Source: Casuarius casuarius
Taxonomy: Eukaryota; Chordata; Aves; Casuariiformes; Casuariidae
Assembly (NCBI GenBank): GCA_003342895.1
Contig: PTFA01000031.1
Location: forward strand, 4,288,603 to 4,352,602
Length of the DNA: 64,000 nt
Direction: 5' to 3'
Both the position numbers and the translations under genes were made by a program. Under the pieces are notes generated by a model. The model saw nothing but the letters and a program-made list of their open reading frames with translations. It did not search any database and had not been told where the DNA came from. Below, piece by piece: positions 9,973-23,567 of the stretch. How positions within the stretch are numbered: the stretch's first letter is position 1; each line of letters begins with the position of its first letter.

Positions 9973-12900
9973 GTGAGTAAGATATTTGTCTAAACAGAAG
10001 AAGAAGAAAAGAAAGAAGAATAGCTTATTGCTTCTCTCGAGCTCTTCCCCTTCCTGACAGTCCTTTTTCAAAACACTGCCAACAAAAAAACAGCAGGAAG
10101 AGAACGAGGTCAGGAACATGCAGGTAATGTAAGCAAAGTGCAGCCGGCTTTGTAAATAGGAAAAGTTCAGTGGCACTTCTTCTTTACACAGAAGGCAAAA
10201 AAAAAAAAAAGAAAAAATGTTTTAGGGGATTTAAAACAGGTTTGTTTGTTAACATTTAAAAAAGAAATTTTCTGGAATTTCACAAAACTCACCCGCTAGC
10301 GATGCACTGCTCTCTTTTTTCCACCCGGCTGGGTGCTCAGCCCTGGGTTTTGGAGAGGGACGGCAGTGACATCTGGTGGAGGCTGAGCTCGGGGGGCCCG
10401 CGAGTCCCACCATGGGGTGCATTTCGCCCTCACCATCGATACGGATGGAGCAGTGTGAGTGGCTGCTCCCATTTTCCTCTGCAACTTGGATTTTTCAGGA
10501 GAGAAGTCCCAGTTGGCTGCCTCAGGCAGCGATTTTCTGCTCTCTTTCCGTATGCTAGCACCTGCTCTGAGTTTAAAGCCTTACCTGCCTTAAATATGAA
10601 TTTAATCACCGGGAATCACAGCAAACCCAGTCCGGTTCCGTGTATGAGCTGTTTTAAGCCTTTGTCTTTATTTGGGGGCATGATGAAGCTACCGCCTGTA
10701 ATGAGCTGTGAATTTAACTGTATTTTACCTATGTGACAATAAGTAACAGGGAGCAGCTGTGTCTTCTCCTTGCTTCCTCCCTGCAAAGGACACAGGATGC
10801 ACTGTAAGAGGTGTGGGGTTTGGGACCTGGTTGCTGGATGCTTTCAGAGCAAAAGACCCTTCTTTAGTGTCTTTTAGCTCGCAGGCCTCTTCCCTGTAGC
10901 CTGCAGGGTCTGCCTAGCCCAAAATCCTTCTGCAGGAGGAGAGAGTTCTCTCTTCTAGAAGAGAACTTGTAACGATTCCTCTCAGTCTAACCAGACCAAC
11001 CTTCATCCCATCATATATCCAGCTATTTCAGCTGCCAGGTCATTAGAATATAGAGATCCCTCACTTTCATGGCCATGAAGGGCTAAGACAGCCAGCAACT
11101 TCGAGTTTTACCACCCAGGTGATCGCAGGATGACTTTGTCGTGTTCCTTGGCCATCACATGGCGAATTCAGTGCTCAATTTTTCAGATAGGAGCTGTAAC
11201 AGCAGTGTGGATTTGCCATGATCTGCAGTGATCTCCCTGTGTTTCCTCACCATTGCAGGCAAGGCTTATCAATGCTTCCCATCACACTTCCGATAACGAC
11301 TGATCTCAGCTGAAAAGGGATCTTAATAACTTTGATCTTTATTAATGACTTCAGTGACTGTGACCATTAGTCCCTACTGATACCAACTGGCCACAGTGAA
11401 CCAATATCCTTCTCAAACTGGCCACATGAAAATGTGGTTGATTATTTGAGTAGCAGAATTGGTAACCTCATCTGAACCAGGCTTTCAACTGTGTGGCCGT
11501 GGTAGCAAGATCAAATGCTAAGCTCAAATGAATACAGACTTGGAGAATGTAGTTTGCCAGACATGGCTACAAGTGCAAGCTATGCAGTAGCTTTCTGTGC
11601 ACAAGCGAATTGTGCAGTTCAGAGCAGGACTGCAAATTGTTCAAAATTCATCAGAAAAGTCAATTCTCACTTTAACAGTGGGTGGGTGTACCAAGGGAGT
11701 AGGACGGCTGTCGGGTAAGGAGAGATTATTGAAAATTGGGGTTATTGAACATATGGCTCAGAGTATTTGATCCTATGTTATTAAGGCATAACATAAAAAA
11801 TGATATCCATTTCATCTCTGATGTGAAAGAATTGGACTAGATTTGCCACTGTTATTTATTTATATTGTGAACATGCTGACTGGCCCTGTTCGAGCTGCTG
11901 CCAAAGTGCGGCAAAAGAAAGAGGCTGTACCCCTGAAGGGTTCAAGAGAGCTGGAGAAGGTCACGTTACTATTTTTGTTTACTGATGGGACATTTGAGGG
12001 CAAGGGCGTTGATGGGTAGGGAGCCAGTGGCAGAGGCCTAATGTGAGAACGAGCGGTCCAGGGCAGCATTTTCCCCGTGAAGGCCACCAACCAGTGCTGC
12101 CCACTAAGTGCTCTTCACGCCTTCACCTTGTTGTGCTGTAGGGACGCAATCAGTTCTAGCAGTGGTGGGTGGAGAACATCTGTCTCGCAAAGTTTTTGCA
12201 TCCTTAAAAACCACAGTCTCAGCAATTTCTGCATGACAAGAAACAATTTTGTTATTTCTGTCCCTTTCCAATTTCGTGTCTAGAGCCCACAAAATCTTAT
12301 TGGCATGATTAAGTACGTTGACTTCAGTACTCATGCAAGTAAGGGTTTCCAGGATCTGACCCTTTTTTACTTATTTTAAGAAGTTGCTAGTAAGCAGGAC
12401 TTTCCTTCCCAACCAAGCTTTGTGACAAATTTCATTTTTTACTTTAGATGTGCTTACTTGTAGTGCATCACTTCCTTTATATTGCTGTTAAGAATCTCAT
12501 CTAGTCTGATTTTCTTTGCCGAGTCCCTAAGCTGTAGTTTGTTCAGCTTTCATTAGAAAACGGAGGGGAGGTAGCTGTCTCCTGTTCAGCCCAAATGACT
12601 CCTTCTCTCCCATTTCCCTTGTAACTCGGGATTTTTGTGCCCGAACTTCCTTTTACTCTGCCTGTACTACGGCTGAGAAAATACACTCCATTTCAGAGAG
12701 ACATCCCAGAAGCCCTGGAATTACCCACTTTATACCTCCAGCAACTAATGAAACACACTAGCTTGATTAATCTGCACTGCGCTCAGTGGTTTGGTTTCCC
12801 AATGTTATTTTCCCAGAGCAGGAGAATTAAATTCAGTCATAGCCAGTGGGGTAGAATAGCAAGAAAGAGAGAAGGCACAACGATAGTTAATAGTCCTGAG

Positions 12901-15859
12901 TCTCATGACTGACGCATCCAGCCTCCAGAGTCCCTGCGAACCCTACACATCTTGCCATCCTTCATGTTAAATGCCACAGGATTTTAGGATGGGTGGAAAG
13001 AAGGCAAGGGGGTCTGAGAGGGAAGTTTGCAGCAGCATAGCACACATTCAATGCCTTCATCACATTTTGGAGGTTAATGAGAAAGAAAGGGCAGAGGAAA
13101 GTTCTCGTAAGGCTTTGAAAAGCCCAATGGTTTTCCATTTCTTTTATGACTCTGAAGTAACTTAGGCTGTTACAGTCTGAGTCCCCTCTGAAAGGCCATG
13201 AATCATAGCAACCTGGCTGTATTACATCAAATTAGGAACTGTGGGTCAAGGAGAAAGTTGTTAAAATCTTGATGGATTTCAGAAATAAATAGCTGTGTCT
13301 ACACTGAGACAAGTAGTATTTATGCAGACAGATGAAATGCTAAGTTCAGGATGCAATAGTTTCAGGGACTGTACACAGTGCTAATTTTCCAATAAGGGGA
13401 TGGTAGAGAAATATTTCGGAGACTGCGACTGCTATTAGATTCCACCGAATATATCCGTAAGATCTTGAGGCAGTTTATAATACAAGGTCACATTTCTCAT
13501 TTTAGTTTCTGTAAGCAGAAGAAGAAAAACGATTCAGGAATGGAAAAAGCCATTGTTTAGATTCCATAAAACCTGGGTTACTTATGTTGGGTGTCATCCT
13601 AAAATTCCACATTAAGAAAGATGGTTATATTTAGTCTCAGATGCATATTTGTCATAGGCTTTGTTTCTTCTTTGACTTGTGAAATGAATCAGAAAATCAC
13701 ATGGGATTTGAGAAGCACAAGCTGATCTATCATTTTCTTCCTGAACACCTTTTAACTTTATCCCACTAGGCTTCATGTTGATGGATTTGTGTGGGAAATA
13801 ATTTTTTAAAAAGGCACAGGTGAAAATCTATGCCTCTTCTTCTGCCTCTACTTTCTAATCTAGGAAAATGGCTGGTTGGTTATTCCTCAGACTGTAGATA
13901 CTATCCGCTTGGACAACTTTTTTGCTGTTAGGAAGCACACAGAGGGTTTGCCATCATAAAGTAGCATGGCAGATCAGAATTTTTGGAAAGAGGTCATTAA
14001 AAAGACCACAGTCACATTCTGGATTACTGTGAGCTCTTCTAAGTTCACATCTTAATTGGAAGAAGCTACACATGCTTTGCTATATTAGCGTATGGAAGTT
14101 CATACAGGGGTGCATTAGGATTGGGTCTTGGGTCCTAGATTAATTCTTGATTAAACGCCCAAAGAGAGAGGCCTGTTGCAAAGTTAGATACATCTCCTGT
14201 GACCGTGAGCAACCTTGTGGTTCTGCTATACATGTGCAGGCTCTGTGCTTAGTTACTCAACTGAGCAAACAAAACAAACTGTAGGCAGAAAGAAAATGCT
14301 AACAAAGCTGGGCGCCCGGGATCCGGAACCAGTATGCATGATGCTTCCAGTGTGCTGAGGACACCAGGATGCACATTCTTGCATGGGAGCCCAGTGAACT
14401 CACAAGACCTTCCAGATGCTCGGTCTCGGAGCACTCTGTTGGCACAGAAACAAGGCAAATACATGAGGGAAGATCAGAGTAAGGAAAACAAACAAACAAA
14501 AAAAAACAATTAAAATGATGGTAGCTTCCCCTCTTCCTCCCCCAGACCTCATTCAAGTTGTGGGATAAAATCTCCAGCTCCACCTGCCATTTTGAAATTT
14601 TTCTGGTTCCTCCTCTCGGTGAGAGGGAATTTGGAACACGTTTCCTGGCATGGGCTCACTCCTTAGCCCCTGCTTGACCTCCTCTGGAGCTGCTTGGGGA
14701 TGATGCATTTTATTTAAGTCAGAGCAGGGAATGGATACCACAAAGTGGACTTTTCTTCTTGCTCTGTTCTGCTTTTCAGAGGTGAGGTAATCCCTTCTGT
14801 AATGCTCTCCTTCCTTGGTAGGCACCACAGAGACCACAATTCCCATGAAGAGTATGTATCTCAAGGCACATGGGGAGTGCACGGTGCCTCTCGTGCCCGT
14901 TAGAACATCAAATACACACAGTTGCTGTATTTCCATCTGTGTTGCTTTTTGCATCGGGCTGCCAAAATGAATTTAGGGGATTTTAAACTCAAATGGAGGC
15001 TGAATGACTTGCTAGAAGTGTTCCTGGCTCTCTGGATAACCCTCATAATGTAGCATGAAGGCCAAGGCACTATTCAATCAAATACCAGTAATGTAAGCTC
15101 TCAGGTTCTGAATTCAAAATGTCAGGGACACATACCAAAAAACTATAGCCAAAGGGAGGGCTATCAAATCCTATTTTCTGATGGGAGCATGTGTCTGCTA
15201 CTGAAGTTTTCTTTTGGAATGGAAAGTCCGGAAACTGGAATCTTTTACTGAGCCGAGAAACAAGGATTATGCAGGGCTATCTGCAGCGATGTTTCCACAC
15301 AGTCTCTCACCCCTCTGTAGGGAATTACTTTCAAAGAGGGGTTACTTTTGTCTTCCGCTGCAATCAGCCCTGAGCTTCTGTGCTAGCACAAGTGTCCATG
15401 CAGAGCAAGACCACCGGCCGCCTCGCAGCTGTCTTTGTGGCCAGTTATTTTGTGCAGCCTCAGGGTGTGAATGAACAGACCAGCTCTGGAGCTGATGGAT
15501 GGGACAGCACCTGCAGAAACTGCAGATATATTTGAAGAAAGAAGCAGAGAATCCAGGGTCCATTTGAATTTTGTGCCTCTATGTCTTCCCTCCATTCTAC
15601 CACATCATAGAAAGATGCTTTAAAATACTTGTTTTTTACTGAGTGTGAAGCATAACTTTGCCTCTAGATAAAATGTTCTGGAGAAAGACTCTTGATATTT
15701 TATAGCATGTATGATCATTATAAATAACTATAATAATATATATAATACTCAGGCTGCTTTAAAACACAAACTTTTCATCAGTAGCACTCTTCTTAGCTGG
15801 AATGATGGGAGTATGTATGCCAGAGCTAATGTGTGTGTAATGTTCATTTGTTTTTACAG
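9973..15859 (+). other. EGFR: EGFR intron 15
   Basis: 5,887 bp, phase 2, the largest intron in the window. Holds a 13-A run near 10198, a GC-rich patch at 10310-10450 and an AATAAA at 13284-13289. Short open frames on both strands (for example 14553-14954 minus, 15214-15474 plus) match nothing I know. No retroelement recognised. Confidence 0.8.
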
Positions 15860-15895
15860 GTGCAAAGGGCCAGGTCTTGAGGGCTGTCCAAATGG
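15860..15895 (+). CDS. EGFR: EGFR exon 16: end of domain IV (36 bp)
   Basis: 36 bp against 39 in human, one residue shorter. Codes C-K-G-P-G-L-E-G-C-P-N-G, with both end glycine codons split by introns (phase 2 on each side). The last cysteines of the ectodomain are here. Acceptor TTTTTACAG, donor GG|GTGAGT. Confidence 0.94.
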
Positions 15896-16045
15896 GTGAG
15901 TACTTCATCTGTTACAATTAATGATAGAGTTGGAAAGAAAGCATGCATGTTTGCTTTTCTGTGCTGTTCACTGCAAGGCTAGGCCTAAAGCTAAGGCTTC
16001 AGATCTGCATAGGGAAGTGACAGATTAGTGCAGGCTCAGACCTAT

Positions 16046-16082
16046 ACAAATGACTAAAGAATTGACAAATGACTAAAGAATA
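16046..16082. repeat. 19-bp tandem duplication
   Basis: Two adjacent copies of ACAAATGACTAAAGAAT plus two bases, period 19, the second differing only at its end. Likely replication slippage. Confidence 0.8.
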
Positions 16083-17341
16083 GAGAAACGTTCCTCATGG
16101 CGAAAGACTCCAAAAACTTACTCTGAATCGTTTGTCAAAAGGCAGGTTAAAGTGAGACCTGGTATCTGTCACTGGAGAACAAAAAGAGGAGTGGGAAAAA
16201 GAAAGGATAATCAGCTAGGGGCAGAGCGAGAGTTGTTTAGGATTAATACAGTAACCTGCACTACAGAGGACTCATCGCAGAGACCCAGAGGGTCTCTTCC
16301 AGCCCTGCGATCTATACATCTCCAGCCCTTCCTCTATGCGTAGATGTACATTCATTCTTCACACTAGATCTCACTTTGCATTGTTTGGCCTTCATGACTT
16401 GCTCAAGATCATGCAACAAATGAACAGGGCTTCTCTGACTAAGAGGCAGGGATTCAGCTTCTGGCCACCAAGTCATGCTCTAACAAGACAAATTCAGCCT
16501 AGACATACTGTTAAAAAGTAATTTTTAATACTAATCTCTGGGACAGCTTATAAAGAGTTGTGATGGATTCTCTAACTATAGACCAAAAGGCAACTTTGAA
16601 AAGAAGTTTTTTCATTTCCACTTAAATTTGAAATGAACCAGGCACTAACAAACAAGCAGGCAACAATCTGTACTTGCAACATGGATAGTTCACACATTGC
16701 CTGACCTCAGACACTTTGTACTAGGGGAGGAGGGTGGGTTATCTGAAGTACATCATGACTCATGCATGCATCAGGGCCCCTCCATAATGATGAGATGTCA
16801 GCCTTGCTGATTGCTCTTGCAACTGCATATGCCTTCTCGGTATTGGCTTCCTTTCCATGCGCTGCTTGTGTCCGATGCTCTGCACAGCAGGCGTATAGAG
16901 ACATCATCGATTTGATGCTGGTGCACCCAGCAGGTTTGTCAGAGGGAGGAGAAATCCCTTCGCAGAGTGAGGAGCCTCTGCTATGAGGATCAGCTCCAGT
17001 TGTGAGTCTGAGAGAAGAGCGAAGACTTGTAGAAGCGGATTATGCCCCAGACCTGGATATATGAGCAGACCCTTCTCTGCAATGCTCAGTTCCTGACACA
17101 TGGAGCAGTTTTTAAAGAGAAAAGTGCCTTGATTTATTAAAGGGAACCTTATGGATACGGGGCAAAAGCGCAAACCCAGCAAAGCAAACAGCACAGAAAT
17201 GATAGGTGCAAAACTCTGGGCAGAAACAATATGCAGAGGAAGGAGGAGGAGGCTAAGCAATGGAGGAGAAATCTCCCGTGCTAAGCACAGTAAAAGTCAG
17301 GGTGGACTCGTGTAAGTGCAGTTCTGAGAGACAGAAGATCT

Positions 17342-17346
17342 GTTAC
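17342..17346. repeat. Target site duplication, left copy (GTTAC)
   Basis: GTTAC immediately before the LTR end TGTCGCGG; identical to the copy at 18742-18746. Five-base duplications are typical of retroviral integration in some groups. Confidence 0.85.
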
Positions 17347-17700
17347 TGTCGCGGGACGACCGACTATCTTTACAGTCCCGGACCGTGAGGGTTTCGTGTG
17401 GCACGAGGGAGGGGAGGAAGGAGATTTACTGCGTGACTCCACAACTTACTTTAAAGATCTGAGTTTACTACACAAGTTACAACAGTACAAAGCAACAATT
17501 CTTATCAACAGAAACTTAGTTCAACTAGAGTACTTATTTTCCAATTCTAATTGATCTTACCCACATGTTGCCTGAACAGCCAACGTACACGCCATCCCAG
17601 GGAAGTAACTGCGGGAGGGCGTCCCCGTCCCGAGGGGATCTGCAAGTTGGCAGACCCGCTGTCACCCGCGAAGAGCTAAAGACAGTCTCCGGGGCCAAAC

Positions 17701-17708
17701 TATTTATA
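17701..17708 (-). promoter_or_regulatory. LTR TATA box
   Basis: Minus strand reads GGGGTATAAATAG, a strong TATA match placed as expected between U3 and R. Transcription would start about 25-30 bases downstream on the minus strand, near 17672. Confidence 0.65.
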
Positions 17709-18003
17709 CCCCTTAGGGGAGGGTGGAGGTGGAGTCGCAAGGCCAGTTGCAGGTCTCTTCGCGCAGTCGCAGTCCCTAGCTCCTGGCTGTTGCAGGGTTC
17801 AACTCTCCTCCGTTGTTGTTATGACGATCGCACCCACAGTCATGGGCGGGTCGGGGGGGCCGAATACCCCCAGTGGCAGGCTAGCTGCCTTGAGCACTCT
17901 TCAGCACTGAAGAAGGGAGTTTGAGTGACTGCGAATGACTGCTTTACTCTTGCAGTGGTGGTCCCAAGGAGAGATCCCATAGCTCGGGTAAGAAGGAGTT
18001 AAT

Positions 18004-18144
18004 TCCAGTCCGCAGTGATTAACACTGCCCCAGCAGTGAGAGTAGGTGTTATCTCCCAAGGTCCTGACAAGGAAGAGAGAGTCCAGACCACCCTAATTAA
18101 CACTTTTCCGGCAGTGAGAGGAGGCTTTGTTTGCCAGGGTCCTG
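18004..18144 (-). repeat. U3 tandem repeat, ~78-bp period
   Basis: Two diverged copies (about 18004-18065 and 18081-18144) share an ATTAACAC core, a GCAGTGAGAG block and a GGTCCTG end. Repeated U3 modules are often enhancer repeats in retroviruses. Confidence 0.65.
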
Positions 18145-18227
18145 GTGCCCAAGCAGGCCTCATTTCACAGCTTTGACATCCTCCCGATGCCCAAGCAGGC
18201 CTTATCTCAAAGCCTTGACATCCTCCC
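18144..18227 (-). repeat. U3 tandem repeat, 42-bp period
   Basis: Copies at 18144-18185 and 18186-18227 share TGCCCAAGCAGGCCT and TTGACATCCTCCC with a few substitutions. Directly adjoins the other U3 repeat. Confidence 0.8.
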
Positions 18228-18309
18228 TTTCAGAGAGTGAAGCACAGGAATGCAAACTGCTGGTAACTGGCACCAGATGGGAGGGGGAAGCTGGGAGCAT
18301 CCCCCCACA

Positions 18310-18321
18310 TTTCCACCCCTC
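18310..18321 (-). promoter_or_regulatory. Polypurine tract
   Basis: Minus strand GAGGGGTGGAAA lies directly before the LTR start TGTGGGG. This is the plus-strand primer site of reverse transcription and fixes the 5' boundary of the 3' LTR. Confidence 0.75.
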
Positions 18322-18373
18322 GACTCCATCAACACCTTCTGTACTGTGTAGTGGTGGTGAGAACACCTCTTAC

Positions 18374-18646
18374 TTACAGAGGGGTATAGGTAGTTGTAAC
18401 AGTGTCACTTTCTACGGTTTCAGGTATGTGGCTTGTTGATTTTAGGTGCACATATTTAATTTGTAATACTGAACGTTCAATAATATGGCGAGTACATCCA
18501 AAAGCAATGCAAATTACAATAGATAATAGCAACACAGATAATATATATTGCAGTAAGCTATTCAACTGTCCTTGAAAATTTAGTCCTATCCATTCCATTA
18601 AGCATCCAAACCAGGAATCATATAGGCTTCCCCGGGTACGGGGAAC
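18374..18646 (-). pseudogene. Endogenous retroviral env, C-terminal fragment
   Basis: About 89 env-derived codons ending in TAA just upstream of the polypurine tract. It reads a Trp-containing membrane-proximal segment (D-S-W-F-G, then E-W-I-G), a hydrophobic span of about 20 residues (L-L-Q-Y-I-L-S-V-L-L-L-S-I-V-I-C-I) and a tail of about 40 residues, the layout of a retroviral transmembrane subunit. The surface subunit, fusion peptide and heptad repeats are deleted. The frame stays open into the LTR remnant, giving an ATG-initiated frame of 109 codons from 18703 whose first 19 codons are LTR sequence. Assigned from topology and position; the family is not identified. Confidence 0.72.
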
Positions 18647-18741
18647 ATCCTCCCTTTCAGAAGGTGAAGCACAGGAATGCAAACTGCTTGTAACTGGCAC
18701 CACATTGGGAGGAGGGGAGAAGCTGGGAGCATCCCCCCACA
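18645..18741 (-). repeat. 5' LTR remnant (97 bp)
   Basis: Matches the first ~92 bases of the complete LTR (18218-18309), with the same start TGTGGGGGGATGC on the minus strand. It is cut at an ACATCCTCCC boundary and joined directly to env, which marks one side of the internal deletion. Confidence 0.87.
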
Positions 18742-18746
18742 GTTAC
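18742..18746. repeat. Target site duplication, right copy (GTTAC)
   Basis: GTTAC adjoining the 5' LTR remnant, identical to 17342-17346. Confidence 0.85.
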
Positions 18747-18754
18747 CTTTTCTT

Positions 18755-18777
18755 AAAAAAAAAAAAAAAAAAAAAAA
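18755..18777. repeat. Poly(A) run, 23 bases
   Basis: Uninterrupted A run 9 bases beyond the target duplication. It may be the 3' tail of an older retroposon or simple sequence; no element body was recognised beside it. Confidence 0.8.
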
Positions 18778-18981
18778 GCAAAATACCCCCCCAAAACAGT
18801 CCTTTGGATGAAGAACTTAAAAATGCAGATACCCAAGGTATCTGAAATGCAAGTAGGCTTTACTGGATGTCCAGATCCTATGTTTGATCAACATCTGATG
18901 CTTCATTCAACCTTCATAGGTTTTTTTTTGATCTTACACCTAAACGTTTTTTCCCTGTCTGCACCCTCTCATGTCTTCCAG

Positions 18982-19123
18982 CTCCAAAATCCCGTCTATC
19001 GCAGCTGGTGTTGTTGGAGGTCTCCTGTGCCTGGTCGTGGTTGGCTTGGGCATAGGCCTGTACTTGCGGCGGCGGCACATCGTGAGAAAGCGGACCCTGC
19101 GTAGGCTGCTGCAGGAGAGAGAG
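18982..19123 (+). CDS. EGFR: EGFR exon 17: transmembrane and juxtamembrane
   Basis: 142 bp, the human length. After G-S-K-I-P-S comes the helix [20 protein letters not shown], containing small-xxx-small packing motifs, then Y-L-R-R-R and the basic stretch [16 protein letters not shown]. The R-K-R-T threonine corresponds to the known protein kinase C site (human T678, or T654 in mature numbering). Phase 0 end, donor GTGAGC. Confidence 0.98.
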
Positions 19124-22688
<3,565 letters not shown>

Positions 22689-23549
22689 TGAATTTTCCTC
22701 TCGAACAGCAGGACAGATATCAGGACTTTGTGTGGGAAGAAATACTTAGCACCGCAAACCAAATTCTCCATACAGAAGTATTGTGCTGCTTTGCAGCCTT
22801 TGCACAATTATCCGTGAAGTGTGTTTCTGTCTTCAGTGAGCCCCATTGTTCACAGTCCAAATACTAAATTTTATACTCAGTGAGCAGGAACTGGCACATA
22901 AGGAGAGGTCAGAACTGTACATTTACAGCCAAGTTGGTTTTTAGTCTGATATCTCAGGCCTTATACTGTGGCATTCATTGCCACTATGGCAGTACAAATG
23001 GAAACAATAACAACAATATTTGATTATCTAATCCTGATATTGCAGATTATCTTAAATTAATTTCTTGGTTATATAGGATTAAATTCATTATAAAATCAAA
23101 AGAACAAACCCCAGCTGTCTGGTTTCTCTGCCATGAACAATGAGAAATTATACAGCTGCATGAAAGAGATGCAGGAATTTTTATTTCTTCCTTGGATATA
23201 CTTCTTTACCTCCAAAAAATGGGGAGAAAAAAGCTACAGGATGCTATTCCTTATATACTTTCAGGAGGACAGAGATAAGCAGTTCCCAAACAGAGCTGGC
23301 CTGTATTAGCACCCCATGACACTTCCCAGGAGTTGCCTACAGCCGCATGCCTCGGCAGCTCGCTGTACGGTGTATTGGTTTACGTGGTCATGGGAGGCTG
23401 GAAGATGGAAACGAACTCCCAGTTTTTTTTCTGTTGACTTCTGGGACCAGCTTAACTGTAGTTAATCGTCCCTTGCTTTAGGGATCAGGCTGGGGTCACG
23501 GCTGAACCCAGCCTGTGTGTGTACACATGCCAGTGTTTGACTGGTCTAG

Positions 23550-23567
23550 ATGCATGTGCACATGCAT
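23550..23567. repeat. 18-bp perfect palindrome
   Basis: ATGCATGTGCACATGCAT equals its own reverse complement and nearly alternates purine and pyrimidine. It sits in a longer TG/CA-rich stretch (23515-23580). Confidence 0.85.

Larger units (their letters stand above)
17347..18309 (-). repeat. Complete 3' LTR (963 bp)
   Basis: On the minus strand it starts TGTGGGGGGATG after a polypurine tract and ends CCCGCGACA before the target duplication. A TATA box (17701-17708) separates a U3 of about 600 bp from R-U5. U3 contains two sets of tandem repeats. No AATAAA is seen after the TATA box; AGTAAA variants on the minus strand at 17464-17469 and 17425-17430 are possible poly(A) signals. GC-rich relative to the host intron. 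If active, it would transcribe away from exon 17 toward exon 16, antisense to EGFR. Confidence 0.87.
17347..18741 (-). mobile_element. Internally deleted endogenous retrovirus
   Basis: 1,395-bp element in EGFR intron 16, opposite to the host gene. On its own strand: a 5' LTR remnant (18741-18645), the 3' end of env (about 18646-18374), a short untranslated stretch, a polypurine tract, and a complete 3' LTR (18309-17347). Its ends are TG and CA, flanked by 5-bp GTTAC duplications. Most of the 5' LTR, the primer-binding site, gag, pol and most of env are missing, so it cannot encode a virus. The two LTR copies share about 92 bases with roughly five substitutions and a 5-bp indel, so the insertion is not very recent. 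Virus group uncertain: the env tail looks class I (gamma-like) to me, but a 5-bp duplication also fits other groups. Confidence 0.88.
15896..18981 (+). other. EGFR: EGFR intron 16 with retroviral insert
   Basis: 3,086 bp, phase 2. Nearly half (17347-18741) is a minus-strand endogenous retrovirus fragment described separately. A near-perfect 19-bp tandem duplication lies at 16046-16082. Between the insert and exon 17 there is a 23-A run (18755-18777). Confidence 0.9.

Noticed and set aside
14553..14954. 133-codon minus-strand frame in intron 15
   Set aside because: No similarity recognised; consistent with chance in a 5.9-kb intron.
17341..18401. First LTR reading, with ends TGTTAC...GTAACA
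   Set aside because: These ends have no matching target duplication and would place the LTR start inside env. The polypurine tract, the second LTR copy and the GTTAC duplications place the LTR at 17347-18309.
18755..18777. Poly(A) run as the tail of a processed retrocopy
   Set aside because: No retrocopy body or target duplication could be linked to it; left as simple sequence.
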